Made by a program: the position numbers and the translations under genes. Below, one piece after another: positions 51,902 through 59,504 of a stretch of 64,000 nucleotides of DNA. How positions within the stretch are numbered: the first letter of the stretch is position 1; the number at the start of each line of letters is the position of its first letter. This DNA comes from JAUMBM01 sp964645715 (GTDB lineage: Bacteria > Bacteroidota > Bacteroidia > Chitinophagales > Saprospiraceae), in the NCBI GenBank assembly GCA_964645715.1, contig CAZYAO010000003.1, positions 62,001-126,000 of the forward strand, given 5' to 3'. The notes beneath the pieces are model-generated. The model saw only the letters and a program-made list of their open reading frames with translations. It was not told the DNA's origin and ran no database searches.

Positions 51902-52001
51902 NNNNNNNNNNNNNNNNNNNNNNNNNNNNNNNNNNNNNNNNNNNNNNNNNNNNNNNNNNNNNNNNNNNNNNNNNNNNNNNNNNNNNNNNNNNNNNNNNNN
52001 N
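51902..52001. other. Assembly gap (100 N) between uvrC and the SDR gene
   Basis: Exactly 100 undetermined bases. Missing are the uvrC 3' end (~180 bases) and the start of the next gene (~75 bases), so the true gap is larger than 100. Confidence 0.98.
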
Positions 52002-53411
52002 GCACAGGGGCATGAAGTGATTTGTTGTGTGCGCGACCGCCAGCGTTTTCCCACGGAAGGGATCTATGGTCATCCGGCCATTGGCTTATTTGAAGTCGAC
52101 TTTCTAGAGGAGGTGCCGCCGGCAGCTTCGCTGGCCGATATTGACGTTGCCTACTACCTGATTCATTCGATGAGCGACAGTACGGGTGATTTTGGCGAGA
52201 TGGAAGCCAGAGCTGCCACCAATTTTGCTACGCTCATGCGCAGTACAGCTGTCAGGCAGGTGATCTACCTGGGGGGCATCAGCAATGAACAACAACTCTC
52301 ACGCCACCTGGCTTCCCGCAAAAATGTGTCGACCATACTTCACGCTTCCGGCTTGACGGTCACTACACTTCAGGCAGGTATCATCGTGGGTTCCGGCAGC
52401 TCGTCTTTCGAGATCATGCGGGATCTGGTAGAAAAGTTGCCCATCATGGTAACTCCCCGCTGGCTCAATACGCGCTGCCAGCCCATTGCTATCCGCAATG
52501 TATTGGAATACCTGACGGGTGTGCTGCTGCGCGAAGATACCTACAACCAGACCTTTGATATTGGCGGCCCGGATATTATGACTTACAAGGAGATGCTGCT
52601 GGCTTTTGCCGCTGTCAGGGGATTGCGGCGCACCATCGTGACGGTCCCTGTGATGACGCCTCGGCTGTCGTCCTATTGGCTGTACTTCGTAACGTCTACT
52701 TCGTACAAGCTGGCGGTCAATCTGGTCAACAGTATGCGGGTGGAGGTGGTGGCCAGTGACAACCGACTCGAGCAAATGCTCGGTATCCGCCCCATGCGCT
52801 ATCGGGAAGCCGTGGAGTTGGCCTTTCAGAAGATTGAGCAAAATGACGTGGTCTCCAGCTGGAAAGATGCACTCGCATCGAGTTATGTGGATAATTCGCT
52901 GCTCGATCACATCAACATACCCACCAATGGCTGCTTCATCGACCGGCGCGAGCGCCTAATCGAGGGCGACGTCAACCAGGTGCTGGACAATATCTGGGCC
53001 ATCGGCGGGGACCGGGGCTGGTACTATGGCAATTTTTTGTGGCAGATCCGCGGATTCATGGACAAGTTTTTCGGTGGGGTGGGTTTGCGACGTGGCCGCA
53101 CCAATGCTACCAATATTTACACAGGCGACACCCTCGATTTCTGGCGGGTATTGGCTGCCGATAAGCAAAAGCGCCGGTTGCTGCTGTATGCAGAAATGAT
53201 TCTGCCGGGAGAGGCCTGGCTGGAGTTCAGGATTGTCCGCCGCAACGGTCGCCACTACCTGCGGCAGACCGCTACCTACCGGCCTACAGGGGTGCTGGGG
53301 CGACTTTACTGGTACTCCGTACTGCCGTTTCATTTTTTCATCTTTAGCGGTATGCTCAACAATATCATCCGCTACCGCCCTGCCGGACAGGTTGAAGTGC
53401 AGCGGGGCTGA
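52002..53411 (+). CDS. NAD(P)-binding SDR / DUF2867 fusion protein (5' end lost in gap)
   Basis: The last 469 residues of a two-domain protein. The first part is an atypical SDR/NmrA-like Rossmann domain already past its GxxGxxG motif: AQGHEVICCVRDRQRF, VAYYLIHSM, VRQVIYLGGISNE and LQAGIIVGSGSSSFEIMRDL. The C-terminal ~150 residues match DUF2867 (NIWAIGGDRGWYYGNFLWQIRGFMDKFFGGVGLRRG ... is the core, given here as a shorter cue: GDRGWYYGNFLWQIRGFMDK). Function is unknown; relatives resemble YbjT-type oxidoreductases. It has no relation to uvrC beyond position. About 25 N-terminal residues are missing. Confidence 0.88.
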   Translation, partial: AQGHEVICCVRDRQRFPTEGIYGHPAIGLFEVDFLEEVPPAASLADIDVAYYLIHSMSDSTGDFGEMEARAATNFATLMRSTAVRQVIYLGGISNEQQLSRHLASRKNVSTILHASGLTVTTLQAGIIVGSGSSSFEIMRDLVEKLPIMVTPRWLNTRCQPIAIRNVLEYLTGVLLREDTYNQTFDIGGPDIMTYKEMLLAFAAVRGLRRTIVTVPVMTPRLSSYWLYFVTSTSYKLAVNLVNSMRVEVVASDNRLEQMLGIRPMRYREAVELAFQKIEQNDVVSSWKDALASSYVDNSLLDHINIPTNGCFIDRRERLIEGDVNQVLDNIWAIGGDRGWYYGNFLWQIRGFMDKFFGGVGLRRGRTNATNIYTGDTLDFWRVLAADKQKRRLLLYAEMILPGEAWLEFRIVRRNGRHYLRQTATYRPTGVLGRLYWYSVLPFHFFIFSGMLNNIIRYRPAGQVEVQRG

Positions 53412-53618
53412 GCCCGACACAGGACGGGCAATCAGCGCTCGCATCCATACTGATGTTTTTGTATATAATATGTCGTTTTGCTTAGGAGTAAAATTTTTAT
53501 TTTGAATATTTTGTTTGTTGTAAAATAAATGCTTATTATTGCGTTCATGAGCAGCCTGTTGTATGTGGGTAGACCCAGCAGGTGCTGCCGTCCTTACGTC
53601 ATCAAACAACGATTCGAT

Positions 53619-53978
53619 ATGAACGCATTGCTATCTTTAGGCAAGTACCTCTATGCCATTCCTTTTGCCATTTTTGGCATTTTCCACTTTATGAACGCAG
53701 AGGGTATGGCGGGCATGGTGCCCATCCCGGGGGGTGTCATCTGGGTCTACGTCACAGGCGTTGCGCTGCTGGCAGCAGTCGTCAGTATGCTGACTGGCAA
53801 AAAAGATAAGCTGGCAACGATGCTTTTGGGCGTCTTAATGCTTATTTTTGCGCTCGCCATCCATCTTCCCGCTGTCATTGGCGGGGACCAGATGTCCATG
53901 GCTTCGCTGTTGAAAGACCTGAGTCTGGCAGGAGCAGCCTGGATGTACGCACAGCACCAGGCTGTGGATGCTTCCTAA
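53619..53978 (+). CDS. DoxX-family small membrane protein
   Basis: A 119-residue protein with four predicted transmembrane helices. FAIFGIFHFMNAEGMAGMVP and the following pattern of helices and short loops fit the DoxX/DoxX-like group, which includes thiosulfate:quinone oxidoreductase subunits and many uncharacterised proteins. No partner oxidoreductase is nearby. ATG at 53619 is chosen since upstream codons are not membrane-like or conserved. The 207-bp spacer before it (53412-53618) is AT-rich and may hold the promoter. Ends ~95 bases before a terminator hairpin. Confidence 0.78.
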   Translation: MNALLSLGKYLYAIPFAIFGIFHFMNAEGMAGMVPIPGGVIWVYVTGVALLAAVVSMLTGKKDKLATMLLGVLMLIFALAIHLPAVIGGDQMSMASLLKDLSLAGAAWMYAQHQAVDAS

Positions 53979-54072
53979 TATATTAGGTGTATTCCGCTGC
54001 CAAAATGTCGTTTACATAAGGCTGTTGTAATGCTGTCGGGCCGCTGAAAGCGTCCCGGAAATACAACACACG

Positions 54073-54119
54073 AAAGAGCATCTGCTTGGTTTTTGGAAAA
54101 AATCAGGCAGGTGCTCTTT
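54073..54119 (+). terminator. 16-bp hairpin with T-run after the DoxX-like gene
   Basis: AAAGAGCATCTGCTTG pairs with CAGGCAGGTGCTCTTT (G-U pairs allowed) around a 15-base loop, followed by a T. A standard intrinsic terminator on the plus strand. Confidence 0.7.
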
Positions 54120-54196
54120 TAGTAACCCAATGCGTCCGGGCGGTTAAAGTTGCCCGGGCGCGTTGGCTAAGAGGGGCTAGAATGAGAATACCAGCT

Positions 54197-55402
54197 ATGA
54201 AGAAGAAGCTTACAAGCCTGCTGCTCTGCCTATTGCTGGCAGGGGGTATATTGGCACAGTCGGAAAGCGATGAGCGGGCGCTGATTGATGTATCCAATGG
54301 CATGTCCATTGTTCGCGACAGCCAGTTTTTGCTCAATATGCGGTTCAGGATGCAGAACCGCATAGGTTTTCGGACCAACAGTTTCGAGGATTTGTCTGTT
54401 GAGGAGATTGAAGCGAGGATTCGCCGCCTGCGGCTGCGGTTTGATGGCTATGTGGGCAGCCCGCGGCTTCAGTATTACATTCAGCTGTCGTTTTCTCGTG
54501 CCGATCAGGATCTGGAAGATATAGGAGACGAACCCAAAATCATCCGGGATGCCATCGTGTACTATGTCCTGTCCGATCGTTTCTATGTAGGCCTCGGGCA
54601 GTCAAAGCTGCCTGGCAACCGGCAGCGGGTGGTATCTTCCGGCAACTTGCAGTTTGCCGAGCGTTCCATTGCCAACCGGGCATTCACCATTGATCGTGAT
54701 TTTGGTATTTTTGGCTACTATACCCTGCTGGCTGGCGATCGACCGCTGCTGCTGAAGGCGGCTATCAGTACTGGTGAGGGACGCAACATAACCCGTACCA
54801 ATACAGGGCTGGCATACACGGCGCGCCTGGAGTGGCTTCCCTTGGGGGAATTTATGGGTGGCGGCGATTATTCAGAGGGGGATCTCGCTTATGAGCGAAA
54901 ACCAAGATTGTCGCTGGCGGCAGGTTTTTGTGATAATCGAAGAACTTCCCAGACAGGAGGGCAGCTCGGCGACCAGCTGGCAGCTGGCGGGGCAGTCGAT
55001 ATATTTACGTGGATAGCCGACGCACACCTCAAATGGGCCGGGCGGGCGCTGTTCGTTGAATATATGGATCGGTCTGCCAACCAGACCTTTGTGGCCAATG
55101 CAGCCGGAGGGGTATCCTATGTCGGTCAGGGGCAGGCGCTCAACCTGCAATTGAGTCAACTGCTGAGTTCACCTGCCCGCGACGCCCGCCAACTGTGGGA
55201 GGCTGTTTTTCGGTATGGCCGTGTGTGGCCTCGCTACGCGACAGAGCAGGCAGCCCTGCAGGAGGTGCTGCTGGGGGTCAACCGCTATCTCAACAAGCAC
55301 CGTATCAAGCTGCAGGGGCATGTGGGCTACAACAGCCTTCGCCTGCCCGGGCGCGACAATCGCTGGCTGAGCGCTATTTTTCAGGTAGAGTTTGGGATAT
55401 AG
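54197..55402 (+). CDS. Phosphate-selective-type porin (OprO/OprP-like)
   Basis: A 401-residue outer-membrane protein. MKKKLTSLLLCLLLAGGILA is the signal peptide (start at 54197; ATG at 54182 also possible). The mature part alternates in beta strands, with RIRRLRLRFDGYVGSPRLQY near the start, VYYVLSDRFYVGLGQSKLPG and a terminal strand ending WLSAIFQVEFGI with an aromatic near the C-terminus, as in the OprO/P porin family. It should form a channel for anions such as phosphate. No phosphate-regulation gene is adjacent. The last 29 bases overlap the end of the convergent deacetylase gene. Confidence 0.82.
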   Translation: MKKKLTSLLLCLLLAGGILAQSESDERALIDVSNGMSIVRDSQFLLNMRFRMQNRIGFRTNSFEDLSVEEIEARIRRLRLRFDGYVGSPRLQYYIQLSFSRADQDLEDIGDEPKIIRDAIVYYVLSDRFYVGLGQSKLPGNRQRVVSSGNLQFAERSIANRAFTIDRDFGIFGYYTLLAGDRPLLLKAAISTGEGRNITRTNTGLAYTARLEWLPLGEFMGGGDYSEGDLAYERKPRLSLAAGFCDNRRTSQTGGQLGDQLAAGGAVDIFTWIADAHLKWAGRALFVEYMDRSANQTFVANAAGGVSYVGQGQALNLQLSQLLSSPARDARQLWEAVFRYGRVWPRYATEQAALQEVLLGVNRYLNKHRIKLQGHVGYNSLRLPGRDNRWLSAIFQVEFGI

Positions 55403-56717
55403 CCGACTGTTCGCGCAAAAACTGCTGATAAATTGCTGCCCAACCCTCCCAGCCATGTTCGGCCGAAAAACTGCTGTTGTGCCACAGGCTGACCAGCCAG
55501 CCGCCGGAGGCCTGCAGGCTGGCCGACAGTTCCCGGAGTTTGTCAAGTGCTGCCGCCGGACTCAGCTGCAGGTATTGGCGCAAGCTCACGTCCATGACTA
55601 TCAGCGGAATGAGTTCCAGGTCAGTCGTATGTTCATTTTCCAGGTCATACCACGGGAAAGGTACCGCCAGGCCGGCTCTGAAGCCCGGCGCGTCTGCAAA
55701 GCCCACGCTGTAATCATGTCGGATTCCTGCTGCCAGCAGTCGTCGGTAGGTGAAGGGTAGGCGAAGCCACAAAAAGTGCTGCCGACTGGCAGTAGCCTGC
55801 TGCCGGGTGATGGTTTCGAGCTGCCTGATTTCTTCGAGCAGGCAGGCAGGCGTGAAATTGGAGCGCCAGGACGGATGTATCCCCGTCGCATAGCGGGCCG
55901 ACAGCTGCCGGATGAGCGCCTGCATACGCGGATGTCCGGGCGGTGCACCGGGATCATTGCGCCCTCTCCGGGCCAGCAGAAAAAAATAAACCGCTCGCAG
56001 GCCGTATGCCTGGTGCCACTGATCGAGCTGCTCAAAAGTATCGTAAGGGTCTTTTTCCCGCCCCAGCGCTACGCGCAGTCGCTGCGCCAGCAGCGTTTTT
56101 TTTCCCGAAAAAACCTCCACCAGCAGGCGAACTGCGCCGCGCCAGCCGCGCAGGCTGTAGGCCCAGGGAATGTCAATATCGTAGGTAGGCAGAAAGCGGT
56201 AGGCCGGAACAGGGAAAGGAGGCAGCCCGAAAAGCAGGCTGATGCTGGCGCCCAGCGCCTGCGCCCACTGCTGCACGACGGGTTTTTCGAGCCAGCCGGC
56301 TCGGTAGAGCAATGAGGCGGAGGCAGGAAAACGGCCATACCTATCCGTCTCGAAAGGCAGGTATTCCTCATAGCGGCTGCTCACATAGAAAGCGGCAGCC
56401 AGCAGGTCAAAAGAAAAGGTAGCCGCCTGATGCCTATGGCAGAATAAGGCAGGTAGCTGGTCATCGGTAGTGCATGGCTCGGGGCGGACACCGGTGTCTA
56501 TCCCCCGATCGGCCAGCAGACCGTGGGGGATAATCCAGACAGTGCGGCAGCCAAACGGGCGGTGGCTATAGTTGAGCCGCGGACCCTGCCAGGCCTCAAA
56601 TTCGCCGGGATCAATCGTGTGCCGCCAGGGAAGTCGGAGCAGCCGCTGCAGCAGCAGCTGCAGGCAGTATTCCAGCCTGGGGCCGGGCGATTTTTCGACA
56701 AACAGCAGCAGCTCCAT
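55374..56717 (-). CDS. Polysaccharide deacetylase-like protein
   Basis: A 447-residue protein with no signal peptide. An N-terminal ~170-residue region (YSHRPFGCRTVWIIPHG, VSSRYEEYLPFETDRYGRF) resembles the DUF7033-type domain seen before NodB-like deacetylases. Residues ~170 onward show the metal Asp pair in LPTYDIDIPWAY (equivalent to TFDDG), the His of ATGIHPSWRSN and the C-terminal SLWHNSSF. These positions fit a carbohydrate esterase fold that removes N-acetyl groups. Its location, cytoplasmic or exported by another route, is unclear. Overlaps the porin gene by 29 bases at the 3' end. Confidence 0.8.
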   Translation of the reverse strand: MELLLFVEKSPGPRLEYCLQLLLQRLLRLPWRHTIDPGEFEAWQGPRLNYSHRPFGCRTVWIIPHGLLADRGIDTGVRPEPCTTDDQLPALFCHRHQAATFSFDLLAAAFYVSSRYEEYLPFETDRYGRFPASASLLYRAGWLEKPVVQQWAQALGASISLLFGLPPFPVPAYRFLPTYDIDIPWAYSLRGWRGAVRLLVEVFSGKKTLLAQRLRVALGREKDPYDTFEQLDQWHQAYGLRAVYFFLLARRGRNDPGAPPGHPRMQALIRQLSARYATGIHPSWRSNFTPACLLEEIRQLETITRQQATASRQHFLWLRLPFTYRRLLAAGIRHDYSVGFADAPGFRAGLAVPFPWYDLENEHTTDLELIPLIVMDVSLRQYLQLSPAAALDKLRELSASLQASGGWLVSLWHNSSFSAEHGWEGWAAIYQQFLREQSAISQTLPEK

Positions 56718-56740
56718 GGCAGCACTTTAGGTTTTTGAAA

Positions 56741-56781
56741 AAAGCGCCATCCGTGCTGTTGACACACACGAATGGCGCTTT
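56741..56781 (-). terminator. 15-base-arm hairpin after the papain-fold gene
   Basis: AAAGCGCCATCCGTG / CACGAATGGCGCTTT with one mismatch; on the minus strand it is followed by a T6 run. Located 20 bases after the stop. Confidence 0.75.
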
Positions 56782-56801
56782 CGGTCGGTTGTCGGCGGGA
56801 T

Positions 56802-57692
56802 TTACATACCCGGCAGCATGCTGTATGCCTTGCCAACTACGCGCTCAAGGTCACTGTAGCGCATGGCAATGTAGCCGTTGTTGCCCCAGGTTACCCCCCA
56901 GGGCATACGAACTTCAAACTGTTGTTGCGCCTCGTTGAAGGCAACAATGGTTATGGTGTATCGCTGCACGGGCTGCGAACTGTCGGGATTCCAGATCGAT
57001 GCGCCCTGCTGATTTCTGAAACCGGCATCGGCGCTGATCTCGGCAACAACCGGATGCCCGCGGGTGATAGCCCGCTTAATTTCCGCAATTTTCTGGCGCC
57101 CGTCTTCACTGTCACCGGCTATCGCCAGGTAGTTGGTGATCTTGTAACGCTCTGAGGTCTGCGCCGTGGGCGGCAGGGTGGGGGAGTCAAAACCCATCAC
57201 CCGGGCACTCACACTGCCCTCGTAGGCCAAAAAGCGCAGCCCCGCTTCCAGCGTAAGGCGCAGCCCGTTGGCAGCTATGCGCTGGGTGATAAAGTCGGGA
57301 CTGACATCATCACGGGGATTTTTCTTCAGATTGATGTAGTACTCCAGACAGGAGGCCAGGGCGTAGGAAAGTTCGTTGCCGTAGCGGCCGACCGTCCGTA
57401 TAGGCATGAAATGGGGCTTGAGGTCCTGCTGGGTGAGATCAATGCGCAGGCTCCCGATACCGTCAACAGCAAACAAGAGCATGTCAATGAGCTGTTTGTC
57501 GCTGATACCCAGCATGCCCTCGCTCGCATCCATGGGCGCAGCCATGATACCCTTTGAGATCATGGAGTCCAGTGCGGGCGGGGGTGCAGATGCCGGGGGC
57601 GGCGCCCCCTTGTCAATCTGGGCCTGAAGCCCGTTATTTCCCCATACAGAGAGCAGCAGTAAGGTCAATGCCAGTAAGCATTTGTTTTTCAT
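56802..57692 (-). CDS. Secreted papain-fold (C1-like) protein lacking catalytic residues
   Basis: A 296-residue exported protein with a signal peptide (about 1-24, ending LQAQ) and a Pro-rich linker. The rest follows the papain-type fold: IRTVGRYGNELSYALASCLE in the helix that normally holds the catalytic Cys, IKRAITRGHPVVAEISA, YTITIVAFN, and MPWGVTWGNNGYIAM. By alignment to GSCWAFA, GHAVTIVGYN and NSWGxxWGxxGY the triad is replaced: Cys by Glu107, His by Tyr245, Asn by Met263. This makes it a probable pseudoprotease. The ATG at 57692 gives the good signal peptide; the frame upstream to 57764 overlaps a terminator. Its partner is unknown. Confidence 0.75.
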   Translation of the reverse strand: MKNKCLLALTLLLLSVWGNNGLQAQIDKGAPPPASAPPPALDSMISKGIMAAPMDASEGMLGISDKQLIDMLLFAVDGIGSLRIDLTQQDLKPHFMPIRTVGRYGNELSYALASCLEYYINLKKNPRDDVSPDFITQRIAANGLRLTLEAGLRFLAYEGSVSARVMGFDSPTLPPTAQTSERYKITNYLAIAGDSEDGRQKIAEIKRAITRGHPVVAEISADAGFRNQQGASIWNPDSSQPVQRYTITIVAFNEAQQQFEVRMPWGVTWGNNGYIAMRYSDLERVVGKAYSMLPGM

Positions 57693-57724
57693 ACGCAGTT
57701 TGGTGTTTAGTAGCAAAAAATTCT

Positions 57725-57762
57725 GTGCAGTATTTTGCCGCCTTAGCGGCAAAATACTGCAC
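57725..57762 (-). terminator. 17-bp perfect hairpin after pccB
   Basis: GTGCAGTATTTTGCCGC / GCGGCAAAATACTGCAC, loop CTTA, 33 bases past the pccB stop; a T6 run follows on the minus strand. The inner arm TTTTGCCGC is shared with the hairpin at 6121. Confidence 0.85.
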
Positions 57763-57794
57763 AAGATAACTCCTCAGCAAGCCTGATTATTGCA

Positions 57795-59336
57795 TTACAG
57801 CGGGATATTTCCGTGTTTTTTCTTCGGCAGCACCCGCACCTTATTGGCCAGCATGGCAAACCCTTTTATCAGCTTGCGGCGTGAATCGCGGGGATTGATG
57901 ACCTCATCGATAAACCCACGGCTCGCAGCCTGGTAAGGGTTGGCAAACTTTTCCTGGTACTCTTTTTCTTTTTCTGCCAGGCGGGCTGCCGGATCGGACG
58001 CCGACTGAATGTCGTGGCGGAAGATGATCTCTGAAGCCCCCTTAGCGCCCATGACCGCAATCTCAGCCGTTGGCCATGCAAAATTGAGGTCGGCCCCAAT
58101 GTGCTTGGAATTCATAACGTCATAGGCGCCACCATAAGCCTTGCGGGTGATGAGCGTAATGCGCGGCACGCTGGCTTCGCTGAAAGCATACAACAGTTTG
58201 GCGCCATTGACAATGATGCCGTTCCACTCCTGGTCAGTGCCGGGCAAAAAGCCGGGCACGTCTACCAGCACCAGCATAGGAATGTTGAAACAGTCGCAAA
58301 AGCGGACAAAACGTGCTCCTTTGCGGGAGCTGTTGACATCGAGTACGCCGGCCAGACTCATCGGCTGGTTGCCGATGATGCCGACAGAGCGGCCTCCCAG
58401 CCGGGCGAAGCCCACAATGATGTTGTCGGCATAATGCTCGTGAATCTCCATGAAAGAGTCTTCATCGACGATGCCCCTGACCACATCGCGCATATCGTAG
58501 GGGTGGTTGGCATTGGAAGGCATGATGGTGGCCAGTTCGTCGCGATACTCCTCAGCTGCCTCAAACGGCAGCATAGGCGCGCGCTCCTCACAATTTTGCG
58601 GCAGGTAGCTCAGCAGCCTGCGCACCTTCTCGAGGCAGTCGATGTCGTTGGCAGCCGTGAGGTGGGTAACCCCCGACCTGCTGGCGTGTGTCATGGCTCC
58701 TCCCAGTTCCTCGGAGCTCACCTCCTCATTGGTAACCGTCTTGACTACATTGGGGCCTGTCACAAACATATAACTGGTGTGTTCTACCATGACCGTGAAG
58801 TCTGTCATGGCCGGCGAATACACTGCCCCCCCGGCACAGGGGCCCATGATGGCCGAAATCTGCGGGACCACACCCGATGCCATCACGTTGCGGTAAAAAA
58901 TATCGGCATAGCCGCCCAGCGAGCTCACGCCTTCCTGGATGCGTGCACCGCCGGAGTCGTTGAGGCCAATGACAGGTGCACCGTTTTCCATGGCCAGATC
59001 CATAATCTTGCAGATCTTTTCCGCATGGGTCTCCGACAGCGAACCACCAAAAACGGTGAAGTCCTGGGCAAAGACATAGACCAGGCGGCCGCCAATGGTA
59101 CCGTAGCCGGTGACCACCCCATCGCCCAAAAACAGCTGGTCCTGCATACCAAAATCTGAGGAACGATGCGTCACTAGTATACCAACCTCTTCAAACGAAC
59201 CTTTGTCGAGCAAAAAGTGTATACGTTCACGGGCAGTAAGCTTACCTTTCTTGTGCTGGCTGTCAATGCGATCCTGACCGCCACCGAGTTTGGCTTCTGC
59301 TATCTTTTGCTCCAGTTGTTTAATCTTTTCTTGCAT
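57795..59336 (-). CDS. pccB: Propionyl-CoA/acyl-CoA carboxylase, beta (carboxyltransferase) subunit
   Basis: A 513-residue carboxyltransferase of the biotin-dependent acyl-CoA carboxylases. The N-terminal half has KLTARERIHFLLDKGSFEE, FAQDFTVFGGSLSETHAEKI, GLNDSGGARIQEGVSSLGGY and IMGPCAGGAVYSPAMTDF; the C-terminal half has IGNQPMSLAGVLDVNSSRKG, VPGFLPGTDQEWNGII and KAYGGAYDVMNSK. These fit PccB-type enzymes converting propionyl-CoA to methylmalonyl-CoA. The biotin-carrying alpha subunit is not in this window. It is monocistronic between a -7-like box and a strong hairpin. Confidence 0.94.
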   Translation of the reverse strand: MQEKIKQLEQKIAEAKLGGGQDRIDSQHKKGKLTARERIHFLLDKGSFEEVGILVTHRSSDFGMQDQLFLGDGVVTGYGTIGGRLVYVFAQDFTVFGGSLSETHAEKICKIMDLAMENGAPVIGLNDSGGARIQEGVSSLGGYADIFYRNVMASGVVPQISAIMGPCAGGAVYSPAMTDFTVMVEHTSYMFVTGPNVVKTVTNEEVSSEELGGAMTHASRSGVTHLTAANDIDCLEKVRRLLSYLPQNCEERAPMLPFEAAEEYRDELATIMPSNANHPYDMRDVVRGIVDEDSFMEIHEHYADNIIVGFARLGGRSVGIIGNQPMSLAGVLDVNSSRKGARFVRFCDCFNIPMLVLVDVPGFLPGTDQEWNGIIVNGAKLLYAFSEASVPRITLITRKAYGGAYDVMNSKHIGADLNFAWPTAEIAVMGAKGASEIIFRHDIQSASDPAARLAEKEKEYQEKFANPYQAASRGFIDEVINPRDSRRKLIKGFAMLANKVRVLPKKKHGNIPL

Positions 59337-59359
59337 GTTGGCTTCAACTTTTTTCGGCC

Positions 59360-59367
59360 CGAAAATA
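59360..59367 (-). promoter_or_regulatory. Possible -7 box for pccB
   Basis: TATTTTCG on the minus strand, one mismatch to TAnnTTTG and identical to the box before the TPR-secG unit, 23 bases upstream of the start. Confidence 0.35.
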
Positions 59368-59504
59368 CAGTTATTTGGGCATAGAAAATACCGATGTTAA
59401 CAAAAGTCATGTATTTTGGCTGTAGTAACCGAAATGAATCATCATTGACTTTGCGCAGCCGTCGCCCGGCGGTGGTTGTGCAGCAAAATGCTGAAAAACC
59501 ACGT

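Noticed and set aside
50277..53411. A single 1,044-codon open frame apparently fusing UvrC to an SDR-DUF2867 protein
   Set aside because: The junction is 100 N of filler. UvrC lacks its C-terminal domain and the SDR lacks its GxxGxxG start, so these are two genes on either side of a gap.
58101..59159. Long open frame (352 codons) on the plus strand
   Set aside because: It is antisense to pccB, has no recognisable domain, and arises from the codon composition of the real gene.
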